NCBI GenBank assembly: GCA_026416715.1
Contig: JAOAEQ010000012.1
Coordinates: 30,179 to 94,178, forward strand
Reading direction: 5' to 3'
Origin: a bacterium
GTDB lineage: Bacteria; UBP4; UBA4092; JAOAEQ01
DNA: 64,000 nt
Translations under genes and position numbers: made by a program
Shown: one piece after another, positions 26,025 to 34,774 of the stretch
How positions within the stretch are numbered: position 1 is the first letter of the stretch
How the letters are laid out: every line of letters starts with the position of its first letter
Notes under the pieces: model-generated
What the model was told of the DNA's origin: nothing
Database searches by the model: none
The model's input: only the letters and a program-made list of their open reading frames with translations

Positions 26025-28289
26025 ATGCGAAGATGTATCATTGCATTAATTATCGTTAGTAGTTACCTTTTTCATCATTCGTTGGTACTTTCTGAACCGA
26101 CCAGTAAAAAAGTTACTATACGCTATCTTACTTTTGAGACTTCATATCAGCAGATTCTAGGTGTTAAAAAAATTATTGCTGAATTTGAACGACGATTCCC
26201 CCATATAAAAGTTCAGCTTGAACCAAATTCGGAAGCTTCCCGTATTTTTCTCACGGATATGGCCGCGGGAACTCCTCCGGATGTAATGTATGTTACCACG
26301 GAATTTCTCGCCCAACTCGTGGCAAAACAAGGGTTGCTGAATCTTGACCCTTATGTTGCCCGGGATAGTATAGACTTTTCAGGGTTTTTCTCGCAATTAA
26401 CTACGACGTTAACATTTGACGGTCATCTCTATGCCTATCCAATCCATTTTTCTACAAACGCTCTGTTTTATAATAAAAAGTTGTTTGATAAAGCCGGAAT
26501 CCCTTACCCGGATGAAAGCTGGACTTGGGATACGTATAAACAAGCAGCAAAAATTTTGACCAAAGACACGAACGGCGACGGGAAAATAGACCAATTTGGA
26601 ACCTTGATCCCAGATTTTCGATTGCTAATTCCATCGTTCGGTGGACGTATATTTAATGACGATGCAACCCGATGTATTATCAATTCACCGGAAGCATTAC
26701 AAGCGGTAACCTGGGCAATGAGTTTGTATGGAAAAATGACCCCGACTACGCAACAGATTCAAGATACGAATGAAATGCAACTATTTGAAAATGACCGAAT
26801 CGCATTTTTCATTGGTCGAACCTGGCAATTAGCGCGATTATCTGAAACGATGAAAGATGCAGATTGGGATATTGCTCCTACGCCAAAAGGGAAAATCCGA
26901 TATTCTATACTTGCTGTTGGCGGGCATTGCATTGCTCGCGAAAGTAAACATCCGAATGAAACCTGGGAATTCGTTAAATTCTATTCGAGTGCAGAGGGAC
27001 AACGATTACTTGGCAAACAAAAAAACTGCGTTCCGGGAACGAGAGAAGTCGCATTCGATCCGAACTGTTTTATGAGTCCACCCCCGCAATCGATTCGAAT
27101 ATTTATTGATGCTGTAGCATATTCAACCATTGATATTCCGGATAAACCTTGGAAAACCGAATTTCTATCTCGTATCTGGGATTCGGTTAATGAAAATATT
27201 CGAACTCAACGAATTACTCCGGAACAAGGTTTGTTACAGATTGAGCAGAAGGCTAATAAGTTTCTCGATGAATTTCGCAACCGACCAAAACCAGTTTATA
27301 CCGGGAAACGGGTTCTCGTTGAAAAAAGTGCGCAATTTATTCCATATCTCGTTATGTTTGCAGGAATAATTTTTATGGGGATTGTAATTGTACGGCGTTG
27401 GTATCCATGGGTAGAAGGATATCTATTTATATCTCCCTGGTTAATCGGATTTATCGTTTTTACGTTCGCTCCAGTCATCGCTTCATTTCTCTTAAGTTTT
27501 GCTGAATATGATATTCTTACTGCCCCACGTTGGGTTGGTTTAACAAATTTTAAAAAATTATTTGCAGACCCGATTTTCCAAAAATCCTTGATTAATACCA
27601 TCTATTATAGTGTAATCACGGTACCACTGAGTTTGATTTTATCGCTTCTCCTTGCTATGCTGCTTAATGTAAAAATTCGTGGGAGTTATATCTTTCGCGT
27701 TATCTACTATTTACCAGCGGTAACTTCCGGAGTTGCAATCAGTTTATTGTGGCGGTGGTTGTTTAATCCAGATATCGGGTTGATTAATTATGTTCTAAGT
27801 TGGTTTGGTATCGAACCGCTTGGTTGGTTAACCTCGCCTAAGTGGGCTATGCCGGCAGTAATGATTATGTCTGTTTGGGGAAGTCTCGGTGGACCGATGC
27901 TCATTTATCTAGCAGGATTACAAGGTATCCCAGAACAACTTTATGAAGCTGCGGATTTAGACGGTGCAAATATATGGCAGCGGTTTCGGAACGTTACGAT
28001 TCCGATGTTAAGTCCAGCGATTTTCTTTAATCTGATTATGGCAATAATCGGGTCGTTCCAAGTATTTACTGCAGTTTATGTGATGACTAGCGGTGGCGCA
28101 TCAATTGAACCTGGTGGTCCCGCGAATTCAACGTTAGTGTATGTACTATATCTTTATCGGAATGCGTTCCGGTATCTCATTATGGGACAAGCATGTGCGA
28201 TGGCATGGTTTTTATTTTTAGTTATTTTAGGGTTGACGTTACTCAATTTTAAGCTTGCCCAACGTTGGGTACATTATGAACAAACATAA
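26025..28289 (+). CDS. Sugar ABC importer: binding protein fused to MalF-type permease
   Basis: One 754-residue reading frame joins two proteins that are usually separate. Residues 1-24 are a signal peptide or anchor. Residues about 30-425 are a family 1 solute-binding protein (IRYLTFETSYQQILGVKKII, DVMYVTTEFLAQLV, IHFSTNALFYNKKLFDKAGI, EFVKFYSSAEGQRLLGKQ). About 430-470 is a membrane-spanning linker. About 470-750 is a MalF-type permease with PYLVMF-like start, SPWLIGFIVF, and the EAA loop (YEAADLDGANIWQRF) that contacts the ATPase. The binding domain would be tethered outside. The second permease is 80 bases downstream. No ATPase is present, so a shared MsmX-type ATPase is likely. The frame is clean through the junction. 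Confidence 0.93.
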   Translation: MRRCIIALIIVSSYLFHHSLVLSEPTSKKVTIRYLTFETSYQQILGVKKIIAEFERRFPHIKVQLEPNSEASRIFLTDMAAGTPPDVMYVTTEFLAQLVAKQGLLNLDPYVARDSIDFSGFFSQLTTTLTFDGHLYAYPIHFSTNALFYNKKLFDKAGIPYPDESWTWDTYKQAAKILTKDTNGDGKIDQFGTLIPDFRLLIPSFGGRIFNDDATRCIINSPEALQAVTWAMSLYGKMTPTTQQIQDTNEMQLFENDRIAFFIGRTWQLARLSETMKDADWDIAPTPKGKIRYSILAVGGHCIARESKHPNETWEFVKFYSSAEGQRLLGKQKNCVPGTREVAFDPNCFMSPPPQSIRIFIDAVAYSTIDIPDKPWKTEFLSRIWDSVNENIRTQRITPEQGLLQIEQKANKFLDEFRNRPKPVYTGKRVLVEKSAQFIPYLVMFAGIIFMGIVIVRRWYPWVEGYLFISPWLIGFIVFTFAPVIASFLLSFAEYDILTAPRWVGLTNFKKLFADPIFQKSLINTIYYSVITVPLSLILSLLLAMLLNVKIRGSYIFRVIYYLPAVTSGVAISLLWRWLFNPDIGLINYVLSWFGIEPLGWLTSPKWAMPAVMIMSVWGSLGGPMLIYLAGLQGIPEQLYEAADLDGANIWQRFRNVTIPMLSPAIFFNLIMAIIGSFQVFTAVYVMTSGGASIEPGGPANSTLVYVLYLYRNAFRYLIMGQACAMAWFLFLVILGLTLLNFKLAQRWVHYEQT

Positions 28290-28368
28290 CATCGAGTGGA
28301 TAGTAACCAGGAGAATGAATACACGTTACTCTGTTCATTGACTCTTTGCTACTAACCACTGTTTTACC

Positions 28369-29220
28369 ATGGTCTGGATAGAAAGTAAAAAATATAGAAT
28401 AAAGATAGCGCATAGCATCGTGATTATTATATTGTCGTTAGGTGCCATTCTCTATCTCCTGCCGTTCTATTGGATGGTACGCACCTCGTTGATGGAATAT
28501 TCCCAGTTAAGTAAACTACCCATGGTGTGGATACCGCATCCATTACGACCGGAAAATTTCGTTCGGGCATTATCAATGATGGATTTTCCGGTTCTCCTGC
28601 GGAATACGTTAACGATAACGGGGTTTTCCTTGCTCGGTCAAATACTGTCTTGTTCACTAGTTGCGTTCGGATTTGCAAGATTGCGGTTTCCGGGGCGGGA
28701 ATTCTTATTCTTTTTAGTTTTAAGCACCATGATGCTCCCAGCGATGGTTACCGAAATTCCACGGTTCATTCTTTTCCAGCAACTCGGATGGATTGATACG
28801 TTTTACCCCTTAGTTATTCCGGCATTTTTCGGCGGCAGCGCATTTTTTATCTTCTTACTCCGTCAATTCTTTAGAACCATCCCGATAGATTTAGATGAAG
28901 CGGCACGGATTGATGGTTGCAGCTCTTTTCGCATCTATTCAACCATTATTCTACCGTTATCGAAACCGGTTCTCGCCACCGTGCTTATTTTCAGTTTCAT
29001 CTGGAACTGGAACGACTTCTGGGGACCGTTAGTGTATCTGCGGAGTGCGGATAAGAAAACGTTAGCGCTCGGTCTGCAGGTTTTCCAAGGATTATATCAG
29101 ACAGAATACCATCATCTTATGGCAGCATCACTCGTTGTTCTCTTACCAGTTCTAATTATCTTTATCGCTGCCCAACGATATTTTATTAAGGGGATAGTAA
29201 TGACCGGTTTGAAAGGTTAA
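28369..29220 (+). CDS. Carbohydrate ABC transporter permease, MalG type
   Basis: The 283-residue membrane protein has six predicted helices, and the EAA motif LDEAARIDGCSSFRIYSTII is followed by the LPLSKPVLATV helix, as in MalG/UgpE/LacG-like CUT1 permeases. It should pair with the permease part of the fusion protein just upstream (80-base gap) to form the channel of an oligosaccharide importer in the cytoplasmic membrane. The N-terminal arm is short and basic. The substrate is not readable from the permeases; the downstream dehydrogenase and hydrolases hint at carbohydrate catabolism. No ribosome binding site is obvious before the ATG. Confidence 0.93.
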   Translation: MVWIESKKYRIKIAHSIVIIILSLGAILYLLPFYWMVRTSLMEYSQLSKLPMVWIPHPLRPENFVRALSMMDFPVLLRNTLTITGFSLLGQILSCSLVAFGFARLRFPGREFLFFLVLSTMMLPAMVTEIPRFILFQQLGWIDTFYPLVIPAFFGGSAFFIFLLRQFFRTIPIDLDEAARIDGCSSFRIYSTIILPLSKPVLATVLIFSFIWNWNDFWGPLVYLRSADKKTLALGLQVFQGLYQTEYHHLMAASLVVLLPVLIIFIAAQRYFIKGIVMTGLKG

Positions 29221-29339
29221 AAGTTTCCTTGCAAAAATATAAAGGTATAAAAGAAGACGCTAGGAACGTAAAGATACCCCATATTTTGTGCGAGTGGAGT
29301 CGTTGCGTTTCATGGCGTTTTTCTGTGAAATAAAATAAT

Positions 29340-30368
29340 ATGAATAACCGAATGCATCAAATCGTTGTTAATCAGGAAGGAAAAATAGCGATTCGTCAAA
29401 TTGAGCCACCGAAATTGGAGAATAATCGAATTTTAGTTAAGGTGGAATACGGGACGATTAGCGTGGGAACCGAAACACTGATGATTCGAGCGGCGCGAAA
29501 TAATCCTCCGCAATCAGTCATTCCGCTTGGATATAGTGAAGCTGGAACTGTGTTAGAGGTTGGTACAGAAATTACCAATGTTAAACCAGGTGACCGTGTT
29601 GCCTGTTACGGGGCACCGTATGTTCATCATGCGGAAATTTTATCCGTTCCCAAACATTTATACTGCCCGATACCGGAACATGTATCTACGCGCGATGCTG
29701 CGTTTATCGCTATGGGAACGATTGCTATCCATGGCGTTCGACAATCTGGGTTGCGATTTGGTGAATCTGCGTTAGTTGTCGGATTAGGTCTTATTGGTCA
29801 GATGGTAAGCCAGGTTTGCGTAGCGGCTGGAGTTAAAACGATTGTTGCTGATTTAAATCCTGAACGGTTGCAGTTAGCGAAACAACTGGGGGCAGATGAT
29901 GCACTCAATCCGGCCGATGATAACTATCTAAACCAGATTAAAGCGTATACCGATGGACAAGGAGTAGATGCCGTGTTGCTCTGTTTAGCGACGAACTCAA
30001 AAAAACCTCTTGAACAAGCGTTTGATGCAGTTCGGTTCCGTGGGAAAATCGTTATTGTTGGCGTTCTGCCGTTAGAAATCAATCGTGACCAGTTTTTTGC
30101 TAAAGAAGCTGCGGTGCTGATTTCTCGGGCAGCCGGTGCTGGTCGGTATGACCCACGGTATGAAAAAGATGGGGTTGATTATCCTTATGGATATGTTCGC
30201 TGGACTGAACATCGGAACATGCAAGAGTTTATCCGATTATTATCCAAGGGATTGATTAAAGTCACACCGTTAATCAGTAGCGAGTATCCACTAGCTAAAA
30301 TTCCGGAGGTATACGAACAACTGTTAACCGGAACTCAGAATATATTGGGTATAGTTATAAAGTATTAA
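29340..30368 (+). CDS. Medium-chain (MDR) dehydrogenase, alcohol/sugar type
   Basis: The 342-residue protein has the two-domain MDR plan: a GroES-like N-terminus (ILVKVEYGTISVGTETLMI, VKPGDRVACYGAPYVHHAE) and a Rossmann domain with ALVVGLGLIGQMV and a downstream acidic residue (VADLNPERL), suggesting NAD(H). The cysteine that normally follows GTE/D and the four-Cys structural zinc lobe are absent, so catalytic zinc binding is doubtful. The C-terminal YGYVRWTEHRNMQEF segment recurs in dehydrogenases found with Gfo/Idh genes. It probably oxidises a sugar or polyol brought in by the ABC importer upstream, 120 bases away. The substrate is inferred from context only. Confidence 0.85.
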   Translation: MNNRMHQIVVNQEGKIAIRQIEPPKLENNRILVKVEYGTISVGTETLMIRAARNNPPQSVIPLGYSEAGTVLEVGTEITNVKPGDRVACYGAPYVHHAEILSVPKHLYCPIPEHVSTRDAAFIAMGTIAIHGVRQSGLRFGESALVVGLGLIGQMVSQVCVAAGVKTIVADLNPERLQLAKQLGADDALNPADDNYLNQIKAYTDGQGVDAVLLCLATNSKKPLEQAFDAVRFRGKIVIVGVLPLEINRDQFFAKEAAVLISRAAGAGRYDPRYEKDGVDYPYGYVRWTEHRNMQEFIRLLSKGLIKVTPLISSEYPLAKIPEVYEQLLTGTQNILGIVIKY

Positions 30369-30408
30369 GGAATACTAAAAGAATTTATCATCCGAAGAAA
30401 ATTTTCCT

Positions 30409-31224
30409 ATGGAAATCATTACCATTAAATCAACTGATGGGATTATGCTTGAAGCTGCTATCCATCGTGTACAACAGGATACTCCTCGTGGTTGTATCAT
30501 TCTCGCGCATGGAATCACCGCGAGTATGGATGAAGGAATCTTATTGCATCTTGCGGAGAAACTAACTAAAACTCGGTTTACTGTTCTTCGTTTTTCTTAT
30601 CGAGGACATGGGAAAAGCGGGGGTACGCAACGAGGTATGACCATCGCAGGGGAAATGCTCGACCTGCAAGCAGTTATCGATTTTACATTACAAGCATTCA
30701 ATCTGCCTATAGCGATAATAGCTATAAGTTTTGGTGCAGTTTCGACCTGTCTATCAATTCCCTTCATTAAACACCATATTCAAGGGATTGCATTTTGGAA
30801 TCCGGTACTTGATTTGCAACGAACGTTCATTCATCCGGAGGTTCCTTGGGGCAAGAAATATTTCAATAATGAAAATGTAAGCAAATTGATATCCGACGGT
30901 TTCATCTTGCTTAACGGTACATTTGAATTCGGTCGAGTTCTCTGGGAAGAAATGAAATGGTTAGATCCTTCTCGTTATTTCTTGGAATCATCTATACCAA
31001 CGATGATTGTTCATGGTGATTGTGACTCCTGTGTTCCTTACTCTATTTCTCGAGATGCAGCGCTACAAAATCGGTATTGTGATTTATTTACTATCGAGGG
31101 TTCAGACCATGGTTTTAGCGGAAAAGAAACTGAAGATAAGGTTATTGATATTACTATTAATTGGTTGATAGAGTTATCTACAAGAGATAAACCCCATAAA
31201 AGTTTACCCACAGTTTTTAACTAG
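30409..31224 (+). CDS. Alpha/beta hydrolase (acyl-ester type)
   Basis: The 271-residue cytoplasmic protein follows the alpha/beta hydrolase fold: IILAHGITASMDEG (oxyanion region), RFSYRGHGKSGG, a nucleophile elbow reading AISFGAVS in place of the usual G-x-S-x-G, IVHGDCDSCVPY (acid) and EGSDHGFSG (base). The Ser, Asp and His are thus present, but the first glycine of the elbow is alanine. It starts 40 bases after the MDR gene and may be co-transcribed. The closest visible relative is the hydrolase at 31360, which has a canonical elbow. The substrate is unknown; a carbohydrate or lipid ester is a reasonable guess in this setting. Confidence 0.8.
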   Translation: MEIITIKSTDGIMLEAAIHRVQQDTPRGCIILAHGITASMDEGILLHLAEKLTKTRFTVLRFSYRGHGKSGGTQRGMTIAGEMLDLQAVIDFTLQAFNLPIAIIAISFGAVSTCLSIPFIKHHIQGIAFWNPVLDLQRTFIHPEVPWGKKYFNNENVSKLISDGFILLNGTFEFGRVLWEEMKWLDPSRYFLESSIPTMIVHGDCDSCVPYSISRDAALQNRYCDLFTIEGSDHGFSGKETEDKVIDITINWLIELSTRDKPHKSLPTVFN

Positions 31225-31359
31225 CTAACAGTCTATTTGGGGAATAGTTATAAAGAAATGTTACATATAAACTGAAAGACTAGAGGAAGAGAGGACGAAA
31301 GAACAGAATCATGTTTGTGGTTCTTTGGTTATTTCGTGCTTACCTAATTATTTATCATT

Positions 31360-32115
31360 ATGGAAACACCGATAACTTTTAAAAATCAAGGGATGCAGAT
31401 GATTGGAATAATCCATCGTCCGGAAGGAAAATCAAATTGTCCGGCAGTAATTTTTTATCACGGATTCACAGGAAATAAAGCGGATGCTCATTGGGTATTC
31501 ACCAAATTCGCTCGAAAACTGGTTGAACACGGTATTGGCGCGTTTCGATTCGATTTTCGGCATTCGTGCGATAGTGAAGGAGATTTTAGCCAGATGACCA
31601 TATCCGGTGAAATTTCGGATGCAATTGTTGCCATTGATTATCTTTCAGTAGAACCGTGGGTTGACCGAACTCGAATCGGAGTATTTGGATTAAGTCTCGG
31701 CGGGTGTATTGCCGCTATTGTGTCCGGTCGAGATAGCCGAGTTAAATCAACGGTACTCTGGGCACCGGTTGCGAAACCGTGGGAAGATTTCTATAACGCT
31801 GGATTACCGAAACAAGACCTGCCGTTCGAAGAACAATCTGCGATATACATTGGGGCTGCGTTTCGCGAAGAATTACCCTTTATCCGACCGCTAGACGAGA
31901 TTATTAAGCGGAATCGACCGGTCTTGATTATTCATGGAACTGAAGATCAAACTATTCCCTATCAGCGAGGACAAGAGTTCGCTCAGGCACTGAACCAGAT
32001 CGGATGTAAAAATAAATTAATTTTGATCCCTGGTGGCGACCATACCTTTAGCAAGAAGATACATGAAGACAAAGTTATTGCAGAATCAGTTAAATGGTTT
32101 GTAGAAACTTTGTGA
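31360..32115 (+). CDS. Alpha/beta hydrolase, acetyl-xylan/feruloyl esterase-like
   Basis: The 251-residue protein has a canonical triad: GLSLGG elbow, IHGTEDQTIPY acid loop and GGDHTFSKK base. VIFYHGFTGNKADAHWVF and the DFRHSCDSEGDFSQM segment place it with the family of small esterases/dienelactone-like hydrolases that often accompany glycan importers (DLH/feruloyl-esterase-like). It lacks a signal peptide and is probably cytoplasmic. The gap of 135 bases to the preceding hydrolase has no visible structure. Likely role: removing ester groups from imported oligosaccharides (inference). Confidence 0.8.
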   Translation: METPITFKNQGMQMIGIIHRPEGKSNCPAVIFYHGFTGNKADAHWVFTKFARKLVEHGIGAFRFDFRHSCDSEGDFSQMTISGEISDAIVAIDYLSVEPWVDRTRIGVFGLSLGGCIAAIVSGRDSRVKSTVLWAPVAKPWEDFYNAGLPKQDLPFEEQSAIYIGAAFREELPFIRPLDEIIKRNRPVLIIHGTEDQTIPYQRGQEFAQALNQIGCKNKLILIPGGDHTFSKKIHEDKVIAESVKWFVETL

Positions 32116-32202
32116 TTTCAGTAGGGTAAATCGGTAAGAAGCACGGACTCAATGCAAAACCGCGTTCTTTCAACCTAACATTTGGTATATAGATACCTCA
32201 AT

Positions 32203-32382
32203 TTATTTGCCATGTTGAATTTTAACATTAGCTACTCTTCTTCGATAACCCCAGCAGAACGGACAAAACGTTTCAATTCGATTCATTAAGGATGCATAAT
32301 TACTATGCGGATATTTACGTTTGCAAATACATAAGGGACACCACGCACACACCTTTGCAAGGAAAGAGATAAGAATTTCCAT
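32203..32382 (-). CDS. Small Cys-rich protein (59 aa), possible zinc ribbon
   Basis: A 59-codon frame from ATG (32382) to TAA (32203) contains seven cysteines in two groups: VCAWCPLCIC near residues 11-20 and FCPFC at 39-43, with aromatic and basic residues between and after. The spacing fits a zinc ribbon or a small iron-sulfur protein. It sits 41 bases downstream of the decayed ferritin-like gene on the same strand and precedes nothing else in that direction. A GGGG-containing leader is present but a firm ribosome binding site is not. It may be functional or a remnant; I do not recognise the family. Confidence 0.45.
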   Translation of the reverse strand: MEILISFLAKVCAWCPLCICKRKYPHSNYASLMNRIETFCPFCWGYRRRVANVKIQHGK

Positions 32383-32423
32383 ATCTATTGTTCCCCAATT
32401 CCTTATCCTTAAAATATGTTACC

Positions 32424-32634
32424 CTAATATCCTGGAATCAATCTCGGTATGGCACCATGTTCTTTTTCTTCATGCATATTATGTTCAAAAATTTTTTGAG
32501 TGAAGAATCGCTTGTAGCTGCGATTCGTTCTTGATAATAATCAATCGCTTCAAGTTCTTCCCGTAATGATTTCCGAGCGCGTTCTCCATTGAGTGTTTTC
32601 AGGTAAGTTGTTCTCTAAGTTCAAAAAATGGCAT
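32424..32634 (-). pseudogene. Decayed encapsulated-ferritin-like (EncFtn) gene
   Basis: A good ribosome binding site (GGAGGAA) and ATG at 32634 start MPFFELREQL, then a frameshift. In a second frame come KTLNGERARKSLREELEAID and YYQERIAATSDSSLKK; in a third, EHNMHEEKEHGA, then early stops. These match EncFtn, the encapsulin-cargo ferroxidase: EELEA(V/I)D(W/Y)Y and EEKEH contain its iron ligands Glu and His. At least two or three single-base losses, near A or T runs, break it, and the last third is missing or scrambled. No encapsulin shell gene is visible. It is probably a relic of an iron-storage compartment; sequencing error at homopolymers cannot be excluded. Confidence 0.7.
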
Positions 32635-32703
32635 GTTAATATTTCCTCCGAACGTAGCTATTTTTATAACTGAAATCGAGATTGGTGAAATGGATTATAT
32701 ACA

Positions 32704-33132
32704 TTATCTTTTATACTTTATCCGGAATAGTTCTTGTTCTGGAGCTCTTAAGATAGTATACGATAAAACATTCATTTCTTCTTCATCGGGAGTAAGATTT
32801 TGTTTGAATAGCTGATACCATTTCGGATTAAACGATATGGTAACGGTTTTTTTAGTTGTAGTATTTTTTATTACCACCTTAACGGTATCGGTAAATTTTG
32901 TTATGCAGATGTTCGCTTTCCCATAGGTTGCTCCGGTTGCGAATTGAAGTCCATCTATCAAACAACGAACCGGCGGTTTATTTGGACAATGGACGGCAAT
33001 GTTAACCCCGAAATATTTTTTTGCGTTAGTTTCACGCAACCCAATAGCGCCCATCCGATATCCGAGCACTAAATAGGGACCGAGATGACCATGGAACTGA
33101 ATGAGTTGATTAAGTAACTTTTTTTCGTTCAT
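32704..33132 (-). CDS. FmdE-domain protein (formylmethanofuran dehydrogenase subunit E-like)
   Basis: The 142-residue protein carries the FmdE/FwdE signature LIQFHGHLGPYLVLGYRMG, followed by the second block CLIDGLQFATGATYGKANI, where homologues often read TGCT. The Cys and His residues around these motifs probably bind a metal. Stand-alone FmdE proteins occur widely in bacteria and are linked to molybdenum, tungsten or nickel metabolism without defined activity. It lies downstream of the S-component-like gene on the same strand (172-base gap), in a stretch that also includes nikR, so a metal-related job is likely. There is no C-terminal zinc-finger extension. Confidence 0.85.
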   Translation of the reverse strand: MNEKKLLNQLIQFHGHLGPYLVLGYRMGAIGLRETNAKKYFGVNIAVHCPNKPPVRCLIDGLQFATGATYGKANICITKFTDTVKVVIKNTTTKKTVTISFNPKWYQLFKQNLTPDEEEMNVLSYTILRAPEQELFRIKYKR

Positions 33133-33304
33133 ATATGTTCCTTAGGATGGAGCACCACCTACTAGACGGTTAACACTCGTCAAATTTGGTTATATTCAGA
33201 TTGACCGCTTAAGACATTTCGGAAAATCTCGTTACCTGTTGGGTGGAAAAAGTATTTCTTTTCAAAAAATCACGCAGGTTACCAGATCGGAATATCTCTC
33301 CTAT

Positions 33305-33859
33305 TTATGCAGGAGCGAGCCCTCCCGGATGCTGGTTTTCTATCCAGTGGACAATGAGCGGAACCGCAACAATCGCCAAGATTATCCCGGGAATTCCTTT
33401 AACCAGCGAATACCAGTTCAACCACGGTTGCATTCTATTTGTCCAATCCAGCAATAGCAGAAATAGGGTTAAAACGAGTTTATCCGCAATACTCCCTAAT
33501 ATAACACTCCAATATCCTTTCATTTTATAGTGATTATAGCATAAGGAAATTGTATATGCATAAACGATTAGTTCTCCAGTTACCACCCAGAAGATTGGCG
33601 GTTCCATTGGCGGCATACCCATAACCAGATAAGAAAATAGCGGAATGATGAACGCTGCTAGGATTGCATACAATGGAGGAACTAAACAGCTGGTAATACC
33701 AGCGGGAATCCATAACGGTGTAAATATCCCGCCGATTCCCAAAAGATGGAACGGAAAGCTAAAAAATCCGCCGAAACCGGCGATTGCTCCCGCAATCAAT
33801 AATCTCTTGCTTAATGGCATCGAGATGACATCAACACTAGCATAACTCATATATAGCAA
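33305..33859 (-). CDS. Integral membrane protein, ECF-transporter S-component-like
   Basis: The 184-residue protein has five to six hydrophobic helices. It resembles substrate-specificity (S) components of energy-coupling factor importers: about 180 residues, a glycine-rich first helix, a conserved middle with FTPLWIPAGITSCLVPPLYA, and MPPMEPPIFWVVTGEL in which Pro, Glu and Trp are polar residues in a loop or helix end. S components bind vitamins or Ni/Co. No ECF ATPase or T subunit is in the window. Given neighbouring nikR and FmdE genes a metal or cofactor substrate is plausible. Start: the ATG at 33859 lacks a strong ribosome binding site, and a later ATG (MSYASVD) is possible. Confidence 0.6.
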   Translation of the reverse strand: MLYMSYASVDVISMPLSKRLLIAGAIAGFGGFFSFPFHLLGIGGIFTPLWIPAGITSCLVPPLYAILAAFIIPLFSYLVMGMPPMEPPIFWVVTGELIVYAYTISLCYNHYKMKGYWSVILGSIADKLVLTLFLLLLDWTNRMQPWLNWYSLVKGIPGIILAIVAVPLIVHWIENQHPGGLAPA

Positions 33860-33894
33860 CTTTCTTTTTTAAAATAGTTAAAACCAGAAAATCT

Positions 33895-33937
33895 GAGGGA
33901 AGAGAAATCGGAGACGATATTTCTCTTCCCTCTTTTT
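33895..33937. terminator. Hairpin between pseudopilin and S-component-like genes
   Basis: A perfect 14-bp stem, GAGGGAAGAGAAAT at 33895-33908 with its complement at 33919-33932, has a 10-base loop. A TTTTT run follows on the plus strand and a weaker T-rich stretch on the minus strand. It probably ends the pseudopilin transcript coming from the right. Confidence 0.65.
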
Positions 33938-33988
33938 CAAAAGTAAACTTAGTAAGCAGTTATTAGGTATTTACCTGATATTATCCGG

Positions 33989-34606
33989 TTACATTCCGGG
34001 TTCTTGTCCCGGACAGGGGACACTTTCTGACCGGAGTTGACATCGAACCACATCACCGTTAGATACCGTTCCATTCGTCGGGTCATAAACCATATTATAC
34101 TTAATATCTTTGCCGCGGTCACCATCCGGACCCGCGCCGACCATCCGCCATTCACCCCACCGTGGATGAATCAGTTGTCCTGCCCAGGCTGGTGGACTAC
34201 TCCCGAAATTTGCAATATGTTGGACTAAATTAATATATTCATACTGTTTGATTTCTGGATGTCCGCTGGGTATTAAATTCGCAAACGGGTCTTCCGGGAT
34301 TCGGGTAATATATGCAATTGGAGTAGTTATCGCCTTACTGATAAACTGCATTTTATCGTTGATGTTATTTTGGATTGCCGGAAACTGATAACTATCATCA
34401 GCAGCAATTCTACCATAAATCGGATACCAGGTTTCATCAACATGATATGCTTCAATGCCAGTAGCTAACGTTGCCATATCACTTTTGACTCTGGATACTT
34501 TCGACCGAGTTTGTGCAGCGAGAAAATTTGGAATCGCGATTGCAGCAAGAATCGCAATAATCGCAACCACGATTAATAGCTCAATTAAGGTGAATCCCTT
34601 GTTCAT
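33989..34606 (-). CDS. Type II secretion-type pseudopilin
   Basis: The 205-residue protein begins MNKGFTLIELLIVVAIIAIL with the leader only three residues before Gly-Phe, then FLAAQTRSKVSRVKSDM. The globular part contains TTPIAYITRIPEDPFANL, WGEWRMVGAGPDGD and YDPTNGTVSNGDVVR, the same landmarks as the pseudopilins at 1557 and 10256. A GGGAGA ribosome binding site precedes the ATG by nine bases. It is inserted between nikR and the S-component-like gene without functional relation that I can see, and a hairpin ends its transcript. Confidence 0.92.
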   Translation of the reverse strand: MNKGFTLIELLIVVAIIAILAAIAIPNFLAAQTRSKVSRVKSDMATLATGIEAYHVDETWYPIYGRIAADDSYQFPAIQNNINDKMQFISKAITTPIAYITRIPEDPFANLIPSGHPEIKQYEYINLVQHIANFGSSPPAWAGQLIHPRWGEWRMVGAGPDGDRGKDIKYNMVYDPTNGTVSNGDVVRCQLRSESVPCPGQEPGM

Positions 34607-34774
34607 AATTGATATCTCCCTAACCTATAATATATGTTACCGAGTATTCTGCCAATAGATAGATATTCATCTCTTCAAGCGAAAGCCGTATATGCATCTA
34701 CCATTTCTATTATTTTACGATACTTCCGAATAAACATACGAAATAATAAATCGTGCTACGAGGGAACAAAAAAA

